DNA from: Actinomadura rifamycini DSM 43936
GTDB taxonomy: Bacteria; Actinomycetota; Actinomycetes; Streptosporangiales; Streptosporangiaceae
NCBI RefSeq assembly: GCF_000425065.1
Contig: NZ_KE384301.1
Coordinates: 124,001 to 188,000 of the forward strand
Length of the DNA: 64,000 nucleotides
Direction: 5' to 3'
Positions 61,036 to 64,000 of the stretch are shown in pieces; positions within the stretch are counted from its first letter, which is position 1, and each line of letters starts with the position of its first letter. Under the pieces are notes generated by a model. That model saw only the letters and a program-made list of their open reading frames with translations, had not been told where the DNA came from and did no database searches. Made by a program: the position numbers and the translations under genes.

Positions 61036-61404
61036 GTCGCATCCCTCGTTCCCTGGTCCGATGCCGAACCCTCGCACGCGCATCCACGCCCGAGAGCCGT
61101 TGCCCCCGAAGAATATTCGGCCCCCGCCCACCCACCCCAACGACCGCAAGCCCTGGGGCCGGCAGCGGGCGGAGGGGCTCGGCGAGTCCGCTCTTGCGGT
61201 TGTGGTGTGTCGATGGGCACATCGTGCTCGCGGCCGATGCCGGGGCGAGCGGAGGTTCGCGCCGTTGTGCGTTCGGTGTCCGGTTCGGGAGGCCGGACGA
61301 GCGCGAGACCGGTGATTTCGCCGATGCGGCGGGCGGCGGGTGTCCCCAGAATGTCCGGCCGAGGCAGAGGCGGCGGCGCGGCCGCCCGGGGATCGAGGGT
61401 GAAC
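61036..61404. promoter_or_regulatory. Divergent intergenic region between lrp and the VWA fusion gene
   Basis: No gene is supported in these 369 nt. CCGAA-GAATA-TTCGG at 61106-61120 is a symmetric AT-rich site of the kind bound by Lrp/AsnC proteins and is placed to control lrp. The right half is ordinary GC-rich DNA in which the frame of the next gene stays open without clear coding character. Confidence 0.45.
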
Positions 61405-63093
61405 GTGAGCGGAGCTCATCGTGCGGGGGGCCCGCATGGCGGCCGTGCCCGGCGGGTGCGGCGGGCGCTGGTGATCGCGGGGGCGGCCCTCGCGGTGGTG
61501 GCGGGGACGTCCGTGTACGCCGTGTCGGAGAGCGGCGGGTGCGGCGGGAGCCCGGTCGCGCTGGACGTGGCGGTGGCGCCGGAACTGGTTCCGGCGGTGG
61601 CGCGGGCCGGCGACGACTTCAACCGGCGGGAGCGCCGGGTCGGCGGCAGGTGCGTGCGCGTGGCGGTGCGCGCCGCCGGCCCGGCGGGGGTGGCGGCGCT
61701 GCTGTCGGGCCGGATCCCGCCGGACGCGGGGGTCCGCCGGCCGGACGTGTGGGTGCCGGACTCGTCGCTGTGGCTGCGGACGCTCGACGACCCGCCGGAG
61801 ACGGTCGGGGGTCCGGTCGCGCGGTCGCCGCTGGTGGCGGCGGTGCCGCGGCGGCGGGCCGACGACGTCGCCGCGCCGACGTGGGACGGGCTGCTCCGGG
61901 CGTCGATGCCCGGAGCGGGGGACGCGCGGTCGATCCGGCTGACCGTGGCGGACCCGGCCCGGACGGGCGCCGGGCTGACCGCGCTGCTGCTCGTGCACGC
62001 GCGGCTGCACGCGGCGCAGGCGTCGTTCGCCGCGTTCGCGCGGGCGGCGCAGGAGAACATGGCGCAGGACGCGGCCGGAGCATTCAAGTACCTCGCAGGA
62101 GGCGGGGAGAGCATGCTGCCCGTGCTCCTCGTGCCGGAGCAGAGCGTCTGGGCGTACAACCGCACGGGGCCGAAGGCGCCCGCGGAGGCGGTGTACCCGC
62201 GGGAGGGCACGCTGTCGCTCGACTACCCGTTCGTGCTCGTCGATCCGGAGCGGGACGAGGCGGCGCGGCTGTTCGAGGGGGCGCTGCGCACCCCGGGGGC
62301 GCGGGACGCGCTGCGTGCGCTGGGCTTCCGCGACACGGGAGGCGCGCCGCCGCCGGACTTCCGGAGCGCCGCGGGCGTGCGGGCGCAGCGGCCCGCGGAG
62401 CTGGCCGCGCCGACGTCCGAGGAAGTGCGGGAGGTCGCGCAGGGATGGGCGCGGCTCGCGCTGGGGTCGCGGATGCTGTCGGTGATCGACGTGTCGGGGT
62501 CGATGGCGGCGAAGGTGCCGGGCACGGACCTGACGCGGCTGCAGGCGATCGCGCAGGCGTCCCAGCAGGGGCTGGCGCTCCAGCCGGACGGCACGGAGCT
62601 GGGCCAGTGGGTCTTCTCGACGCGGATGGACGGGCGGCGGGACTGGCGCGAGACCGTGCCGATCGGCCCGCTCGGGGAGCGGATCGGGTCGGCGACGCGG
62701 CGGCAGCGGGTGCTGGGCACGCTCACGTCGCTGCGGCCGAAGCCGGACGGCGACACGGGCCTGTACGACACGCTGCTCGCGGCCGTGGCGTTCATGCGCC
62801 GCACCCACAAGCCCGAGATGATCAACACCGTGCTGGTGTTCACCGACGGCCGCAACGACGACCCCGACGGGCCGTCGCTGGACGAGGCCATCGCCCGGCT
62901 GCGGGACGGGAGCGACCCGCGGCGGCCGGTGCAGATCATCGTGATCGGGTTCGGGCCGGAGGTCGACACGGGCGAGCTGAAGCGGCTCGCGGACGCCACG
63001 CGCGGCAGCGTCTACACGGCGGACCGGCCCTCGGACATCCTGCGGATCTTCGGGGAGGCGACGGCCCGCAGGCTGTGCGCCCCCGACTGCTGA
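61405..63093 (+). CDS. Membrane-anchored solute-binding / von Willebrand A fusion protein
   Basis: 562 residues. A single N-terminal membrane segment (VIAGAALAVVAGTSVYAV, about 22-39) puts the rest outside the cell. A periplasmic-binding-like domain follows (VALDVAVAPELVPAVARAGDDFN..RPDVWVPDSSLWL..LDYPFVLVDPERDEAARLFEGAL), then a VWA domain with an intact MIDAS (DVSGSM, then T and D in DGDTGLYDT and VFTDGRND). GTG 61405 follows GAGG at a suitable distance; ATG 61351 is possible. It may be a metal-dependent adhesion or surface sensor protein. The ligand is unknown. Confidence 0.82.
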   Translation: MSGAHRAGGPHGGRARRVRRALVIAGAALAVVAGTSVYAVSESGGCGGSPVALDVAVAPELVPAVARAGDDFNRRERRVGGRCVRVAVRAAGPAGVAALLSGRIPPDAGVRRPDVWVPDSSLWLRTLDDPPETVGGPVARSPLVAAVPRRRADDVAAPTWDGLLRASMPGAGDARSIRLTVADPARTGAGLTALLLVHARLHAAQASFAAFARAAQENMAQDAAGAFKYLAGGGESMLPVLLVPEQSVWAYNRTGPKAPAEAVYPREGTLSLDYPFVLVDPERDEAARLFEGALRTPGARDALRALGFRDTGGAPPPDFRSAAGVRAQRPAELAAPTSEEVREVAQGWARLALGSRMLSVIDVSGSMAAKVPGTDLTRLQAIAQASQQGLALQPDGTELGQWVFSTRMDGRRDWRETVPIGPLGERIGSATRRQRVLGTLTSLRPKPDGDTGLYDTLLAAVAFMRRTHKPEMINTVLVFTDGRNDDPDGPSLDEAIARLRDGSDPRRPVQIIVIGFGPEVDTGELKRLADATRGSVYTADRPSDILRIFGEATARRLCAPDC

Positions 63094-63102
63094 ACGTCCG
63101 GA

Positions 63103-63146
63103 CGCGCCGCGGGCCGGCACCCGTCCGGGTGCCGGGCCGCGGCGCG
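63103..63146. terminator. Strong bidirectional terminator hairpin
   Basis: A 20-bp stem with a single mismatch (63103-63122 with 63127-63146) and a GTCC loop lies between the convergent ends of the VWA gene and rbpA. It is the clearest terminator-like structure in the window. Confidence 0.85.
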
Positions 63147-63154
63147 GAACCGCG

Positions 63155-63529
63155 TCAGCCGCGGGCCGCGGCCTCCATGTGCTGCTTGACCGCGGCGCGC
63201 TTCTCCCGCAGCTTCGCGAGCGCCTCCTCGAGGATGGCCTCGCCGTCCTCGTCGCTGCGGCGCTCCTTCACGTAGGCGAGGTGCGTCTTGTACGGCTCGG
63301 TCTTCGGCGGAGCCGGCGGGTTGTCCGCGTCCTGCCCGGCGGGGAACCCGCAGCGCGGGCAGTCCCACGTCTCGGGCACCGCGACGTCGGTCGCGAAGCT
63401 GGGGCGGGTCTCGTGCCGGTTCGCGCAGTAGAAGGTCACCCAGACGCGGGGCGCGGCGTCGCCGCGCTCCGCCTCACCCATCGGACCGGCCCCGACGCGG
63501 CTGCCCCGAATCGCGTTGCCACTACCCAC
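63155..63529 (-). CDS. rbpA: RNA polymerase-binding protein RbpA
   Basis: 124 residues. Actinobacterial transcription activator that binds RNA polymerase and the principal sigma factor. The characteristic start GSGNAIRGSRVGAGPMGEAERG and the zinc-type core VTFYCANRHETRPSF..WDCPRCGFPAG are present, and a C-terminal helix binds sigma. Here the first Cys pair of the core is reduced to a single Cys plus His. GTG 63529 has GAGGAG 7 nt upstream. It is 81 nt downstream of secG on the same strand. Confidence 0.94.
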   Translation of the reverse strand: MGSGNAIRGSRVGAGPMGEAERGDAAPRVWVTFYCANRHETRPSFATDVAVPETWDCPRCGFPAGQDADNPPAPPKTEPYKTHLAYVKERRSDEDGEAILEEALAKLREKRAAVKQHMEAAARG

Positions 63530-63610
63530 GGACTACTCCTCGTTCACTCTGCCGCGGCCGCCCGTGACCTCGGGAGGACGGCACGGCGCTCGTACGGTGG
63601 ATCAGGCGGC

Positions 63611-63850
63611 TCAGCCCGCGTCGCCCTTGAACAGCAGCGCCAGCACGATGATCGAGGCGAACCAGATCACCCCGGTGCCGACGGTCAGCCGGTCCAGGTT
63701 GCGCTCGACCACCGACGACCCGCCGAGCGACGACGAGACGCCGCCGCCGAACATGTCGGACAGGCCGCCGCCCTTGCCCTTGTGCATCAGGACGAGGACG
63801 ACCATCAGGAGGCTCGAGAGGATGAGCACGGCGGACGTTGCGATGATCAC
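63611..63850 (-). CDS. secG: Protein translocase subunit SecG
   Basis: 79 residues with two membrane helices (about 3-22 and 55-75) joined by the Gly-rich loop MHKGKGGGLSDMFGGG. This is the canonical small Sec channel subunit. It starts at GTG 63850. In actinomycetes secG usually follows tpiA, which would lie just right of the window. Confidence 0.93.
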   Translation of the reverse strand: MIIATSAVLILSSLLMVVLVLMHKGKGGGLSDMFGGGVSSSLGGSSVVERNLDRLTVGTGVIWFASIIVLALLFKGDAG

Positions 63851-64000
63851 GGTTCAAGCGCCTTCTCTGGCCGGACCCGCATGAGCGGGACGTGTCTGTG
63901 GTTCAAGGTCGAGGGTCGAGCCGGGCGGTTTACCCGTCCGCCTGAAAGGGTACGACGAACTACCCGCTGGTTCGGCAAGAACCCCCATGTCACGAGGAAT
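63851..64000. other. Leader of secG at the window edge
   Basis: No gene is recognised in these 150 nt. An AGAAGG sequence about 10 nt before the GTG is a weak ribosome-binding site for secG. Confidence 0.3.

Overview
The window is very GC-rich, uses GTG starts freely, packs genes with 4-nt ATGA/GTGA overlaps, and carries opcA, rbpA and an actinobacterial-type pentose-phosphate operon. This points to a filamentous actinomycete; something near Actinomadura/Streptosporangiales is my inference, not shown by any marker here. No tRNA, rRNA, CRISPR array, integrase or transposase was recognised.

Region 1 (0.3-12.3 kb, + strand) is the oxidative/non-oxidative pentose-phosphate operon tkt-tal-[three phosphoglucose-isomerase-like genes]-zwf-opcA-pgl, closed by a long hairpin. 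The three tandem PGI-like proteins have each lost different parts of the PGI active site. In other actinomycetes this operon lies close to the tpi-secG block; here secG and rbpA reappear only at 63.1-63.9 kb, so about 51 kb of accessory genes sits between them.

Region 2 (12.3-17.1 kb) holds a cupin, a histidine kinase and response regulator with a flavin-reductase-like protein between them, and a divergent MFS exporter/MarR pair sharing an operator region.

Region 3 (17.1-33.2 kb) is the most unusual part. A nine-gene, translationally coupled minus-strand operon (28.1 to 18.1 kb) encodes a membrane protein, a geranylgeranyl-reductase-like flavoprotein fused to a degenerate isoprenyl-diphosphate-synthase domain, a winged-helix-like protein, a fatty-acyl-AMP ligase, an acyl-CoA dehydrogenase, two NAD(P)-dependent SDRs, a phosphohistidine-domain protein without an ATP domain, and an acyl carrier protein. 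A compact PEP-synthase-like protein carrying an ATP-grasp converges on it. To its right are an SGNH hydrolase and a Tat protein/trypsin-like protease/intact isoprenyl-diphosphate-synthase operon. The block is bracketed by a 58-nt direct repeat (55/58 identical) of the 3' end of the marR gene, as if it had been inserted there. I read it as an uncharacterised lipid/isoprenoid pathway.

Region 4 (33.2-40.8 kb) has an ArsR-SRPBCC-DHFR-like operon, a second two-component system, an MMPL transporter and a divergent alcohol-dehydrogenase/TetR pair.

Region 5 (40.9-56.0 kb) is a catabolic regulon. A ten-gene minus-strand operon encodes a branched-chain-type ABC importer, an MmgE/PrpD protein, an Asp/Glu/hydantoin-racemase-like protein, an FAD oxidoreductase, a dihydropyrimidinase-like hydrolase and an IclR regulator. 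A divergent four-gene operon encodes a CoA transferase, a CitE-like lyase, a cyclase and a second MmgE/PrpD. Two matching IclR-box-like sequences lie upstream of the two divergent starts. The substrate may be a cyclic amide or imide that becomes a dicarboxylic acid, but this is not proven.

Region 6 (56.0-64.0 kb) holds GNAT, carboxymuconolactone-decarboxylase-like and methyltransferase genes, glyA, an EamA exporter with an Lrp regulator, a solute-binding/von Willebrand A fusion, rbpA and secG.
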